A stretch of 64,000 nucleotides of DNA from an uncultured Saprospiraceae bacterium (lineage in GTDB: Bacteria; Bacteroidota; Bacteroidia; Chitinophagales; Saprospiraceae), in the NCBI GenBank assembly GCA_937929885.1, contig CALFUQ010000095.1:1-64000 (forward strand), read 5' to 3'. Every line of letters begins with the position of its first letter. Position 1 is the stretch's first letter. Below the pieces are notes generated by a model. That model did not search any database. It saw nothing but the letters and a program-made list of their open reading frames with translations, and had not been told where the DNA came from. The position numbers and the translations under genes were made by a program. Of the stretch, positions 49,178-59,451 are shown in pieces.

Positions 49178-50428
49178 TTGAATCGAAGCATAGGTGTTTT
49201 ATTGTTTTTATTGGTTTGGAGCTTAACTCCGATAAGTGCTCAACCTATAGGCACTGATCTTCTAGGAGAAAAAGACCAAATTGAAATACCATTTGATTAT
49301 ACCCAAGGATTCATCTTAGTTGATATTGAAATCGACAAAACATTACCTCTCAAGTTTATATTCGATACTGGAGCTGAGCATACGATCATGTTTCATAAGA
49401 TTATGGCAGATCTTATCAATATGGATTATTCCAAAAAGATAAAAATCCTTGGCTCAGACATAAGCAATGATGTACATGCATTGATAGCGAGGAATATTTA
49501 TATCGACCTCAAAAAAGGTGAAACCGTAACTAGAGATATACTGGTTTTAGAAGATGAGATTTCTAAATTACGAGAAACGATAGGAGAAGAGATCAGCGGC
49601 ATTCTAGGGACGAGCATGTTTAAGGGCATGGTGCTAACCATAGATTATAGAAAGAAGAAAATAACTATTACGCATCCCGATAAATTTGTAGCTCCAGACA
49701 AAAAAAAGGGCTTTACAGAATTTGATCTAACAGTAATTCATAATAAAGCATATTTAAAAACTCCAGTCCATTTACAAAATGGCAATGTTTATAATTCTAC
49801 GTTGCTATTGGATACTGGTGCAGCTATACCGCTTCTAATACACACTAATACAGATAGCAGTTTGGTGTTACCTGATTTTGTGATTGATGGCCGATTAGGA
49901 TACGGATTAGGAGGCCCTATAAAAGGTTTTTTAGGTAAGGTTAAGCGTTTAAATCTAAGTCCTTATAAATTCGATTTTGTACTTACTTCTTTCCAGGATA
50001 TTGATCTTGTCGCTTATGAAGATGCTTTGATAGTCAGGAATGGAATTTTGGGAAATAAGTTACTATCACGATTTCATGTGATTATTGATTTCTTTAGTAA
50101 AAAGCTATATCTCAAATCACATAAGAAGTACAATGATGATTTTAAATATGATCTGAGTGGTCTAGAGATAGTAGCGTTAGGCAAAGATTTTAAAACTTTC
50201 GAAGTAAAGTTCGTACTGCCGAATAGCCCTACATCTGAAGTAGATATTAGACCAGGGGATAAAATCATAAAAATAGGTTGGTTAAAATCTAAGCACTATA
50301 CGTTAGAAAAATTGGTAAAAAAGCTAGAATCAAGACCAGGTAAACGTATTAAGCTAAAAATTGATAGAAATGGAGAGATTTTGACAAAAAAATTCTGTTT
50401 GAGAGATCTCCTCCTGCAAAACAGCTAG
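49178..50428 (+). CDS. Aspartyl protease family protein with PDZ domain
   Basis: Two DTG motifs (KFIFDTGAEHTIMF; LLLDTGAAIPLLI) and C-terminal PDZ (PNSPTSEVDIRPGDKIIKIG). Confidence 0.88.
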   Translation: MNRSIGVLLFLLVWSLTPISAQPIGTDLLGEKDQIEIPFDYTQGFILVDIEIDKTLPLKFIFDTGAEHTIMFHKIMADLINMDYSKKIKILGSDISNDVHALIARNIYIDLKKGETVTRDILVLEDEISKLRETIGEEISGILGTSMFKGMVLTIDYRKKKITITHPDKFVAPDKKKGFTEFDLTVIHNKAYLKTPVHLQNGNVYNSTLLLDTGAAIPLLIHTNTDSSLVLPDFVIDGRLGYGLGGPIKGFLGKVKRLNLSPYKFDFVLTSFQDIDLVAYEDALIVRNGILGNKLLSRFHVIIDFFSKKLYLKSHKKYNDDFKYDLSGLEIVALGKDFKTFEVKFVLPNSPTSEVDIRPGDKIIKIGWLKSKHYTLEKLVKKLESRPGKRIKLKIDRNGEILTKKFCLRDLLLQNS

Positions 50429-50542
50429 ATTTCCCTAAATCCCCCTAATTACAAGGATTTTCTCTTAAAAATTATCTTTCTATTTAAGTAGAATAGTTCT
50501 ATTTTTGCAGACCATTTTAAATACGTATCAAATACAGAAGAA

Positions 50543-50854
50543 ATGTACGCAATAGTAAATATCGCTGGTCAACAGTTTAAAGTAGAAAAAGACGCAGAAA
50601 TTTTCGTTCATCAGCTTAATGCTTCTGAAGGTGACAAGGTGTCTTTTGACGAAGTATTACTTGTAGGTAGTGATAACAGTACAACTGTAGGTACTCCTAA
50701 TGTGGGTGGTGCTTCAGTGAGCGCTACAGTACTTAACCATCAGAAAGGCGATAAGGTAGTAGTATTCAAGAAAAAGAGAAGAAAAGGATACGCAGTAAAA
50801 AATGGACACAGACAATCTTTTACTAAGATCAAAATAGATTCAATTACAGCATAA
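50543..50854 (+). CDS. rplU: Ribosomal protein L21
   Basis: MYAIVNIAGQQFKVEKDAEIFV..FKKKRRKGYAVKNGHRQSFTKIKI. Confidence 0.97.
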   Translation: MYAIVNIAGQQFKVEKDAEIFVHQLNASEGDKVSFDEVLLVGSDNSTTVGTPNVGGASVSATVLNHQKGDKVVVFKKKRRKGYAVKNGHRQSFTKIKIDSITA

Positions 50855-50882
50855 GCTGTTGAAAAAATAAAATCATCAAATC

Positions 50883-51527
50883 ATGGCACATAAGAAAGGA
50901 GTCGGTAGTACGGATAATGGAAGAGATAGTAATAGTAAAAGACTTGGCGTAAAACTATTTGGCGGTCAAGTAGCTAGAGCTGGTAATATCATTATCAGAC
51001 AGCGAGGAACAAAGTTTCATCCTGGACTAAATGTAGGTATGGGTAAAGACCACACACTATTTGCTTTGATTGATGGTACAGTTACTTTTAAGAAGAAAAG
51101 ACTTAACAGGACGTTTGTAAATATCCTACCTGTAGATGGAGCAGCAGAAGCAGCACCAAAACCAAAGTCAGCTCCAAAAACAGAAGCAGCACCTAAGGCA
51201 GCAGCTCCTACGCCGCAAGAAGAAGCTCCTGTAGAAGTAAAAGCCGCTCCTGTAGCTCCTGCTGCAGATGCTAAGCCTGATGATATGAAAAAAATCGAGG
51301 GTGTTGGACCAAAAATTGCTGAAATATTGACTAATGCTGGTTATACAACTTTTGCACTATTAGCTAAAGCTGACCCTGCTAAAATTAAAGAGTCTTTACT
51401 AGAAGCTGGGCCAAGATATAAAATGCACGACCCTACTACATGGCCAGAGCAAGCACAACTAGCAGCTGATGGAAAGTGGGATGAGTTACAAGAGTTGCAA
51501 GATAGATTAGACGGAGGTAAAGCATAA
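50883..51527 (+). CDS. rpmA: Ribosomal protein L27 with C-terminal HhH-like extension
   Basis: [29 protein letters not shown] (L27), Ala/Pro/Lys linker, then [33 protein letters not shown]. Confidence 0.95.
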   Translation: MAHKKGVGSTDNGRDSNSKRLGVKLFGGQVARAGNIIIRQRGTKFHPGLNVGMGKDHTLFALIDGTVTFKKKRLNRTFVNILPVDGAAEAAPKPKSAPKTEAAPKAAAPTPQEEAPVEVKAAPVAPAADAKPDDMKKIEGVGPKIAEILTNAGYTTFALLAKADPAKIKESLLEAGPRYKMHDPTTWPEQAQLAADGKWDELQELQDRLDGGKA

Positions 51528-51607
51528 GCTTTTATCTTTTCTTAATCTTTACTTTTTCAATAGATTTTCTTTGGAATTTAAGTCTTGTTTATTAACAAGC
51601 CTTAAAG

Positions 51608-52360
51608 TTATATTGCCTCTAATTCACTTAGAGCAATCCAGCCTACTTCTTTGTCTATTAGCTCTACTTTGTAGTAATCTTCGATTTGGTCTAGCAGCTT
51701 CACTTTTATTCCTTCTGATAGATTTAATAGTAATTCGCTTTGTGGACTAGCTCCAGTAAGTAGTGACGCACTATTGTTTATGACCACTGCATGAGTTGCG
51801 TTTCTTTCTATATTATATTTTGTTGTGCCAGCTAATATGCTAAAGAGCAATATGCTAACTAAGATTATTAAACTGTAGAATGCCGTTTTCTTATTAGAAA
51901 GTGATTTGCCAAGGAACCAAAAGCCTAAAGCTATAGCAATCAATATTAACAGGATAATTTGCAATGATGCCCATCCTCCAGAACTCATACTTGTAACTAC
52001 TGTATGCCAGTAACGACTTAAGAAAAAATCCTGAATAAGAGTTAAAGGAGTCTCTATTTGCTTATTAGCAAATTTGAGGTTTTGTAGAAGCAATTTATTA
52101 CTGTTATCAATTTTTAATCCTCGCTCATAATTTAATACTGCCTTACCTAGCTGATTATTTTTAAGGTAAGCGTTTCCAAGATTTAAATAAAGATCTACAG
52201 ACTCTTGTTGAGTTGATAATATCTCCTCGTACAATGAGATAGCTTTACCATAATCAGATTGATTGTATGCATTATTAGCTTGTAAGAATTGATCTTCTTG
52301 GGCTAATACAGGCCCTAGGAATAATGAAAAGAAGCAAAAAATAAATAAGAACCTCTGCAT
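51608..52360 (-). CDS. BatE-like TPR/SH3 protein
   Basis: Signal peptide, TPRs (AYNQSDYGKAISLYEEIL; LGNAYLKNNQLGKAVLNYERGL), two TMs, SH3-like C-term. Confidence 0.82.
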   Translation of the reverse strand: MQRFLFIFCFFSLFLGPVLAQEDQFLQANNAYNQSDYGKAISLYEEILSTQQESVDLYLNLGNAYLKNNQLGKAVLNYERGLKIDNSNKLLLQNLKFANKQIETPLTLIQDFFLSRYWHTVVTSMSSGGWASLQIILLILIAIALGFWFLGKSLSNKKTAFYSLIILVSILLFSILAGTTKYNIERNATHAVVINNSASLLTGASPQSELLLNLSEGIKVKLLDQIEDYYKVELIDKEVGWIALSELEAI

Positions 52361-52366
52361 CGTTTG

Positions 52367-54178
52367 CTATTTGAGATCAAATATACTCAACGGTCTGTTT
52401 GTATAGTACCATTTGAAACCATCTAATTTCATTTTTGAATCAGATAACTTATCTAAGGGAGACATAGTGCTCGCAGGGTTAGTTAAAAATCTGATATCGG
52501 ATATTTTATTTTCTTCGAACAAGACTAAAATTTTATTACAAAGGGATTTATTCATACCAATGTATGCGTCGTTTTCATCTTGCATAAAATAAATCGATTC
52601 GGAATTTCCTTCCAAAATCATATCACTTAATTTCCCGCCTATAAAATTTGCAAATACATTTTGACCTTTCATTTGATTATAAATAGCATCAGAATTTTCA
52701 TTAATAACAAATCCATTATTGAAAATTTTGAGAGAATCAATCTCATGATTCCCTAATATTATCTTGATTGTATCACCTGTCATCTGAGTAGAATCAGACC
52801 AGAGTATAGGATCATCGTATAAAACAAAAAGAGAATCAGAAGCGCTATAGGTTAAGGAGTCACAGACAGCTTGCAGGTCCTCTTTAAAGATCTTTACATT
52901 CTCGTAGGCATTGAAAATATCCTTAGACCCAAGGCTATCAGTTACCGTTAATGACACCAACGTATCAGCTACCAAGAACAAGGTATCACCTAGCATTAAA
53001 GACTCAAGGCGTGGCCTAGCTTTTGTACCAAATGCTTTGACATAATTTTCTGTATCGCTGTAGTACATATCATCACAATAGATCTTGATATTTTGTACGG
53101 TATCTTCCCACACCACATTCCCAAATGCATGACCTAAGTCCAGAGAATCATTATACTCTATACCTTCTGCTATTAACTTAGTATCGTCTTCGTAAATTTC
53201 TGTTTTACCAGAGGTAGTAACCGATTCCGTTTTACCGTTGTAATTTATTACATCGGATGCAACTTCCTTTTGGCCATCTTTATAAAAGGCATCTCCTGTT
53301 AATCGAGTTGTTTCATCTTTCTCATTATAAACAATCTTTACTGCTGTCGCCTCTTTCTTTCCTTCAAAATATTTGGCATTCCCTTCTAGAATTACATCTC
53401 CTACTCCACCCTCATAGAAAATCTGGTCTGCTGTTGCCCGTTTAGCTCCACTGATATATTGAGCGTTATCCTCAAACAAAGCACTTTTTTGTGGGACTAA
53501 ATAGTATCCACTTTCACAATAGATTTCTGAGTTATTATCAGTAACAATAGTAGGGCCTAGAAAAGTCGCTTTCTCTTCTTCCATTGAATAGGTAAGGGTG
53601 TCTGTACTTACTGTCAGATCTTCGTCAATAATTTTTACCTCCTTAGCAAAATAGGCTACCTTTTCATTGACGTAATAAATTCCTCTCTTGCTACTTAATT
53701 TAGTATTTCCCTTCGTTAAAATGCCTCCATCAGTATAGGTGGCTTTCTTAGTTCCAAGATTGTATTTTAAGTAGTTTGTATTAAGCTTTTCCTTCCCGTT
53801 AATCAATATAACTTGCCCAAATAGTTCTGCCTGCTTTGACCCACTCTCATAACTCAAAGAATCACAATAAGTTTGAATAGTATCGTTTTGTAAAATGATC
53901 ACGTTACCATATGCAACTAGATGCTCCTTATTGACAATAATGGCCGTATCACAAAACATAAAAGTGCTGTCCTGATACAATCTTATATCACCTTTTAATG
54001 AATCGATTTCATTTCCATCTACTCGTGTATGGACCATACTCTCTGCACTTTTAATATTTACCTTTTGATTGTCTGAGCTAGTGGTATCTATTTCAGTTTG
54101 ACAAGATACACCTACAGCACTACCCAATAGAATAGATAATGAAAGTAAAATTAGGTAAGCGTATTTCTTTAGTAACAT
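52367..54178 (-). CDS. OstA/LptA-like repeat protein
   Basis: Repeated LVAYGNVIILQNDTIQTYCDSLSYESGSKQAELFGQV-type units; signal peptide. Confidence 0.85.
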   Translation of the reverse strand: MLLKKYAYLILLSLSILLGSAVGVSCQTEIDTTSSDNQKVNIKSAESMVHTRVDGNEIDSLKGDIRLYQDSTFMFCDTAIIVNKEHLVAYGNVIILQNDTIQTYCDSLSYESGSKQAELFGQVILINGKEKLNTNYLKYNLGTKKATYTDGGILTKGNTKLSSKRGIYYVNEKVAYFAKEVKIIDEDLTVSTDTLTYSMEEEKATFLGPTIVTDNNSEIYCESGYYLVPQKSALFEDNAQYISGAKRATADQIFYEGGVGDVILEGNAKYFEGKKEATAVKIVYNEKDETTRLTGDAFYKDGQKEVASDVINYNGKTESVTTSGKTEIYEDDTKLIAEGIEYNDSLDLGHAFGNVVWEDTVQNIKIYCDDMYYSDTENYVKAFGTKARPRLESLMLGDTLFLVADTLVSLTVTDSLGSKDIFNAYENVKIFKEDLQAVCDSLTYSASDSLFVLYDDPILWSDSTQMTGDTIKIILGNHEIDSLKIFNNGFVINENSDAIYNQMKGQNVFANFIGGKLSDMILEGNSESIYFMQDENDAYIGMNKSLCNKILVLFEENKISDIRFLTNPASTMSPLDKLSDSKMKLDGFKWYYTNRPLSIFDLK

Positions 54179-54221
54179 CTAAATTAAAACGGACGTGAAG
54201 GAAGTGGTGTTGTTAATTTTT

Positions 54222-55370
54222 TCATACCATATCGGCTAATTCTTGACCGATTAAGCTACCTAGTGCAACTCCCATACCACTTAGCCTTATGCCCACAAAT
54301 ACATTTTTGGTATACTCCATTACTATTGGCTTTTTACTTGATCCAGTGGCAATAATACCAGACCACCACGAATCTTCTGCATATGGAGTATCGGGAAGAA
54401 TGATTTCATTTAGGAGTTTTCTCAAGTAATCCTTTATAGAATCAGTTAATCCAAAATCTGATGTTGTTTCTTCTTCCAAAGCAATATTTCTACCTCCTCC
54501 AATTAATAATCTACTTCCAACATTCCTAAAGTAAACGTATCCTTTGTCATAGTGGAAAGTTCCTTTGATACTTAAATTTTTAATCGGCTTAGTAATCATC
54601 ACTTGATTTCTGCCTGGCACTACATCTACATCATCAACTAGAGATTTAGCAAAAGCATTAGTAGTAATTAACAATTTGCTACACGTAAAACTGAGCTTAT
54701 GATTCACTGTAGAAACTACTAAATCATTTTCATCTGTATTGTAAGAATCTACTTCGACCCCATACTTAATTTCTATGTTACTTTGTCTTGAGATGTAAAG
54801 TAACTGATCCATCATTTGTCCAGGGTGCAGCTGGCCTTCATACTGGTTAAAAACTAGCTTCTCATAACTCTTTATCCCGAATGATTTACTGCTTAAAGCA
54901 AAACAGTTAGATAGTCCCGTTGCATTGTAAACCAACTTATTAATTTCATCTAGTCTATCGTAACATTCATTATAGACTTCAGATTGAGCATCAGAAAATA
55001 TTTCATATCCTCCAAGCTTATGAAAAGCAAGATTTTCATCTCCTACACGCTTTCTTAAAATTTCCAAGCCTGCATACCTCTTACTAATAAGATTTTCTAC
55101 CTCAGATGAACTCATATGCTTAAGGTCATCTATAATTTCAGATATACTTCCAAAGCATGCAAAACCAGCATTCCTAGTAGAAGCTCCAAGAGGGATACTA
55201 GATCTATCTAAAACTAGAATACTTGAGAGCGGATATTTCTGTCTTATAGATATTGCAGCTGATAAGCCTACCAACCCAGCTCCTATGATTATAAAATCCC
55301 TTTTACGAGCCAATACATCGCTTTCCCAATAGCTGAAATTCCGATTTTGAAGAGAAAAATTATCTTGCAC
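54222..55370 (-). CDS. FAD-dependent oxidoreductase (DAO family)
   Basis: DFIIIGAGLVGLSAAISIRQKYP..RNAGFACFGS; GIRLSGMGVALGSLIGQ. Confidence 0.9.
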   Translation of the reverse strand: MQDNFSLQNRNFSYWESDVLARKRDFIIIGAGLVGLSAAISIRQKYPLSSILVLDRSSIPLGASTRNAGFACFGSISEIIDDLKHMSSSEVENLISKRYAGLEILRKRVGDENLAFHKLGGYEIFSDAQSEVYNECYDRLDEINKLVYNATGLSNCFALSSKSFGIKSYEKLVFNQYEGQLHPGQMMDQLLYISRQSNIEIKYGVEVDSYNTDENDLVVSTVNHKLSFTCSKLLITTNAFAKSLVDDVDVVPGRNQVMITKPIKNLSIKGTFHYDKGYVYFRNVGSRLLIGGGRNIALEEETTSDFGLTDSIKDYLRKLLNEIILPDTPYAEDSWWSGIIATGSSKKPIVMEYTKNVFVGIRLSGMGVALGSLIGQELADMV

Positions 55371-55431
55371 TCTTAAATTTATATGATTCTAAAATGGTAT
55401 AATTTTGCCGCTTTAAAGTAAAGAGATAAAT

Positions 55432-55863
55432 ATGATACAAAGAATTCAATCACTTTTCATGCTACTGGCTAGTGGCGTTTTAGGATTAGAGTTTGTCTTC
55501 CCTTTTGCTACTTCAGCAAAACAGGGCACTGGTTATTTCTCAGATAGTGTTTTCAATGTATTTGATAATAGTATTTTATTGGGTTTAGTTGGAGCAGGCA
55601 TTTTGCTGAGCCTAATTGCAATTTTTCTATTTAAAAATAGGAAGCTGCAAACCAGCATAAATTGGTTTACTATTATACTTTGTATTGCTATCCTTGGTGT
55701 AGGTTATCTTTTTGCCGCCCAAGACCAAACTGGCGGGCTGAATGGCATTAATATTCGAATTGGTGCAATTCTACCACTTATAAGTTTGGTGCTCTTATAC
55801 GTCGCTAATCAATTTATAGGCAAAGATGAAAGCCTCGTTAAATCAATGGATAGATTGAGGTAA
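55432..55863 (+). CDS. DUF4293 family membrane protein
   Basis: MIQRIQSLFMLLASGVLGLEFVFPFA; four TMs. Confidence 0.85.
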   Translation: MIQRIQSLFMLLASGVLGLEFVFPFATSAKQGTGYFSDSVFNVFDNSILLGLVGAGILLSLIAIFLFKNRKLQTSINWFTIILCIAILGVGYLFAAQDQTGGLNGINIRIGAILPLISLVLLYVANQFIGKDESLVKSMDRLR

Positions 55864-55867
55864 AAAA

Positions 55868-55897
55868 AAAGCTTATTTCTGTGAAGAAATAAGCTTT
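55868..55897 (-). terminator. Terminator of ExbB/ExbD operon
   Basis: Perfect 12-bp stem aaagcttatttc/gaaataagcttt, T9 on minus strand. Confidence 0.8.
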
Positions 55898-55923
55898 GTA
55901 ATTCTTATCGAATATTTTCTTTA

Positions 55924-56391
55924 TTATTCGGTTTTAGGCTTAGCTGAATAGTTTATTAATAACTGCCCTGCCTTTCTAAGTGCTGTTTTAATATCTGATA
56001 CGATACCCATTGTAACATCTTCATCTACTCTTAATGACGTTTTTATCCCTCCTCTTTGACCTTCATTAATTTTCGTTCTATGTTTTTCTAAGAACAATGG
56101 AATATCTGATAATGTAGCAAACTTATCTCCCAATTGCATTCTTGCATTTGTTCCTGCTTTTGTTTGATACTTTTCCTTTGGCTTACCTACATAGATATAA
56201 TTAACTAGAGATTTTTTCTCAAGTTTATCTAATTCAGTTGCTTTGGGGGTTACTACATCCACCATAATCGTAGCATCTCTCATCACAGTTACAACCATGA
56301 AGAAGAATAAAAGCATGAATATGATATCTGGCAATGATGCCGTAGATATTGCTGGTGAATCTTTTCCTCTTTTTCTAGCAAACTTTGCCAT
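55924..56391 (-). CDS. ExbD/TolR family protein
   Basis: STASLPDIIFMLLFFFMVVTVMRDATI. Confidence 0.9.
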   Translation of the reverse strand: MAKFARKRGKDSPAISTASLPDIIFMLLFFFMVVTVMRDATIMVDVVTPKATELDKLEKKSLVNYIYVGKPKEKYQTKAGTNARMQLGDKFATLSDIPLFLEKHRTKINEGQRGGIKTSLRVDEDVTMGIVSDIKTALRKAGQLLINYSAKPKTE

Positions 56392-56419
56392 GCGTGGTTA
56401 AATTAAAAATGAACAAATA

Positions 56420-56974
56420 TTAATTCTCCTCTCCGAATGATGAAGGCTCAGCCTCGGAGATAATTAAAGGAATTGCATTCCTAATTGTTTTACGTTGTTC
56501 TCTATCACAATACTCATATAGCTTACCATACTTTCTTTCTGCTAAGTCATTTCTCAATTCGGAGTAAGCTGCTTGTAATTCATTATATACGTTCAAGTAA
56601 GTATTATACTTAGTACCTCTATCGTGCTTTAATGATACGATTGCTTTAGTAGGCGCTTCAGCCATATCTGGACGATCATCAGGATTATTAATAAAGACTT
56701 TAGTGTCGTCCTTCAAATTTTCGATGCTCGTCAATTCACCTCTTACAAGTAATTGGTCATCAGCATTTACCAGTACTGAATATACATTACGTTTTTTCAG
56801 CTTAGTAATATCCGGTTCATCTTCCGACCATGGCGGCAACTTAGCCAAGATTCCTTTATCCTCTGCTATAGTTGTAGTCACGAGGAAGAATATTAATAGA
56901 AGGAAAGCAATGTCCGCCATCGAACCTGCATTCACTTCATTACTCATTCTATCTCTAGCGCTTTTTTTAGCCAT
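56420..56974 (-). CDS. ExbD/TolR family protein (second copy)
   Basis: NAGSMADIAFLLLIFFLVTTTIAEDKGI. Confidence 0.9.
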   Translation of the reverse strand: MAKKSARDRMSNEVNAGSMADIAFLLLIFFLVTTTIAEDKGILAKLPPWSEDEPDITKLKKRNVYSVLVNADDQLLVRGELTSIENLKDDTKVFINNPDDRPDMAEAPTKAIVSLKHDRGTKYNTYLNVYNELQAAYSELRNDLAERKYGKLYEYCDREQRKTIRNAIPLIISEAEPSSFGEEN

Positions 56975-56982
56975 GATACTTT

Positions 56983-57480
56983 TTATTTAAATAGATTAAA
57001 TATTTCAAATACCACTAGGAGTAAAAATGCTATACCCCCTAGAATTGCAGTAGTTGTGATACCACCCCCAATCATCTTGCTTATATTCTCTGATACATCA
57101 AACTTTTGTAGCGTTTCTGCTATTGGACCTGTTGCATCAGGGCTAGCCATATTGTATGTAATAAAAAATAATGCTACAATAGCGACCACAGAGAGAATTC
57201 CTTTCATAGAGTTCTTCGGAGATGATAACAACTGTATCAATCCGAAAATAACTGCAGCTGCCAAAGCAATACCAATCAAAATCATAACTACAGTAATACC
57301 TGTATTAAAGAAGCTAAAATCTGCCCCTGGATTATTTTTCATGATCTGATTTAAATCATCAGAAACACTGTAACCTGCACCACTCAATCCAGAGAGTACA
57401 GTTCCAAAGAATATGGCAATGCATACTAAGCCTATAAGCAGAGCAAACATTTGTCCTTTATCTGTTAGTAGTTTATACAT
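56983..57480 (-). CDS. Hypothetical four-TM protein within the ExbB/ExbD operon
   Basis: Four predicted TMs; between ExbB-like and ExbD genes. Confidence 0.8.
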   Translation of the reverse strand: MYKLLTDKGQMFALLIGLVCIAIFFGTVLSGLSGAGYSVSDDLNQIMKNNPGADFSFFNTGITVVMILIGIALAAAVIFGLIQLLSSPKNSMKGILSVVAIVALFFITYNMASPDATGPIAETLQKFDVSENISKMIGGGITTTAILGGIAFLLLVVFEIFNLFK

Positions 57481-57500
57481 AAACTCTTATTAAGTCTTAG

Positions 57501-58223
57501 TTATTTAAATACATTATTTCTAGCCATTACATCTACAAGTCCTATAGACGCATCTTCCATCTTGTTAACAATCCCGTCAATTTTTGACACGATATAATTA
57601 TAAAAGATCTGTAGGATAATAGCTACGATAAGACCAAATACAGTTGTCAATAAGGCTACCTTAATACCCCCTGCAACAATCGCCGGAGATATATCCCCTA
57701 CTTGCTCGATTCTATCAAAGGCTCCAATCATCCCGATTACAGTACCCATAAATCCTAGCATCGGTGCAATCGCAATAAAAAGTGATATCCATACTAGTCC
57801 TTTCTCCAATAGCCCCATTTGTACAGAACCATAAGAAACTATAGCTTTCTCTACTGCCTCAGGTCCTCCTGCAGCATTCTTTAACCCTTCGTGCAATACA
57901 CTTGCCGTTGGGCCAGGTGTAGATCTTGCTACCTCTTTAGCTCCTTCCATATCACCATCAGCTAATCTTTCATCAATGTTATTAAGCAATTTGTCTGTAT
58001 TCGCAGTTGCAATATTTAGTGTTATAATTCTTTCTATACAGAATGCAAGTCCTAGAATCAGACATACAAGTACTGTACTCATAAATTTCCAATCACCTTC
58101 AATAAATTTTTCTTTTAGTGTTTGAAATCCAGTAGCAGCTGCATCATCTTGCGCTAATGATTCTATCGCTCCGAAATAAGATGCTATCATGAAAACACCT
58201 ATTAGAAATAATAATTTTCGCAT
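57501..58223 (-). CDS. MotA/TolQ/ExbB proton channel family protein
   Basis: LEKGLVWISLFIAIAPMLGFMGTVIGMIGAFDRIEQVGDISPAIVAGGIKVALLTTVFGLIVAI. Confidence 0.93.
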   Translation of the reverse strand: MRKLLFLIGVFMIASYFGAIESLAQDDAAATGFQTLKEKFIEGDWKFMSTVLVCLILGLAFCIERIITLNIATANTDKLLNNIDERLADGDMEGAKEVARSTPGPTASVLHEGLKNAAGGPEAVEKAIVSYGSVQMGLLEKGLVWISLFIAIAPMLGFMGTVIGMIGAFDRIEQVGDISPAIVAGGIKVALLTTVFGLIVAIILQIFYNYIVSKIDGIVNKMEDASIGLVDVMARNNVFK

Positions 58224-58518
58224 AATCAGTTTTGTTTTTCTCTTAGATTGGTTTATAAAAATGTTGCGTTAAAGAACTAAAAATAGAAATATTTACTAAA
58301 GTTATGTAAGCTCTCATTATTTTTTTTTGCCGTTGTTATGTATATACCATCTAAAGTCAGTTACCCCATTTAGCATCAACCAGATACATATTATACTAAT
58401 TCATCAACCTTTAAATTTATAAATGGATTAAAGCTTTATAAATTAGATGCAACGGGTTGTGAAAGCGGTGTGTAGACACTTCTATTATAAAGAAATAAAA
58501 TACGTATATAGAAAAAAG

Positions 58519-58606
58519 CGGAGAGTGAGGGATTCGAACCCTCGATATCCTTTTGAGATATACACGCTTTCCAAGCGTGCGCCTTAAGCCACTCGGCCAA
58601 CCCTCC
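58519..58606 (-). tRNA. tRNA-Ser (anticodon GGA)
   Basis: Reverse strand GGAGGGTTGGCCGAGTGGCTTAAGGCGCACGCTTGGAAAGCGTG..GAGGGTTCGAATCCCTCACTCTCCG. Confidence 0.95.
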
Positions 58607-58651
58607 TATACTTAAGCGCGTAATAAATACACGACGATAATCTTTGATTAT

Positions 58652-59431
58652 TTAAAATGAAAGATCAATATTACTAAATATGTCCCTAGCATTTTGAGAA
58701 GTTACTTCTGCAACCTCTTCAATACTTACTTCTTTGATTTCTGCTATTCTTCTTGCAATTATTGGTATATAAGAACTTTCATTACGTTCCCCACGATGAG
58801 GACTGGGTGTAAGGTAAGGAGAATCGGTTTCTAATACTATATGCTTTAAATCTATTGCTCGGATTACCTCAACCAATTTTGACTTCTTATGCGTAACAGG
58901 TCCTCCTATACCCATCTTCATTCCAAGGTCTATGATTTTATTAGCATGTTCTAACTTCCCATCAAAACAATGAAAAATACATTGGTTAGGAATACAATCA
59001 CTATCTCCGACAATTTTAATAGTAAGATCAAGCGAACTCCTTGAATGAATAACAAATGGTATACTCAATTCTTTGGACCATTTGATTTGTTCTTTAAATG
59101 CAAATATTTGTTCTTCTGCAAAAGTAGTATCCCAGTAAAAATCAATACCTATCTCTCCTACTCCGACATATCCATATTTTGAAAAATCAGACTTCAATCT
59201 ATTTAGAGTACTTACTACTTTCTCATTAACATGACATGGATGGAGCCCATTCATCGCAAAACAAGTATCAGGATAATCATCAGCTAATTGCTTCACAGCA
59301 GTTAGTGTAGTTTCATCTATGTTAGGCAGTAAAACTTTCAGAACGGCTTGCTCTTTACACCTACTAATAACTTGATCCCTATCTACATCAAAGTTTTCAA
59401 CATATAAATGTGTATGCGTATCTATAAACAT
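58652..59431 (-). CDS. TatD family hydrolase
   Basis: MFIDTHTHLYVENFDVDRDQVI, GVGEIGIDFYWD, PFVIHSR, LETDSPYLTPSPHRGERNES. Confidence 0.94.
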   Translation of the reverse strand: MFIDTHTHLYVENFDVDRDQVISRCKEQAVLKVLLPNIDETTLTAVKQLADDYPDTCFAMNGLHPCHVNEKVVSTLNRLKSDFSKYGYVGVGEIGIDFYWDTTFAEEQIFAFKEQIKWSKELSIPFVIHSRSSLDLTIKIVGDSDCIPNQCIFHCFDGKLEHANKIIDLGMKMGIGGPVTHKKSKLVEVIRAIDLKHIVLETDSPYLTPSPHRGERNESSYIPIIARRIAEIKEVSIEEVAEVTSQNARDIFSNIDLSF

Positions 59432-59451
59432 TTTAACTTGCTATTTATAAT

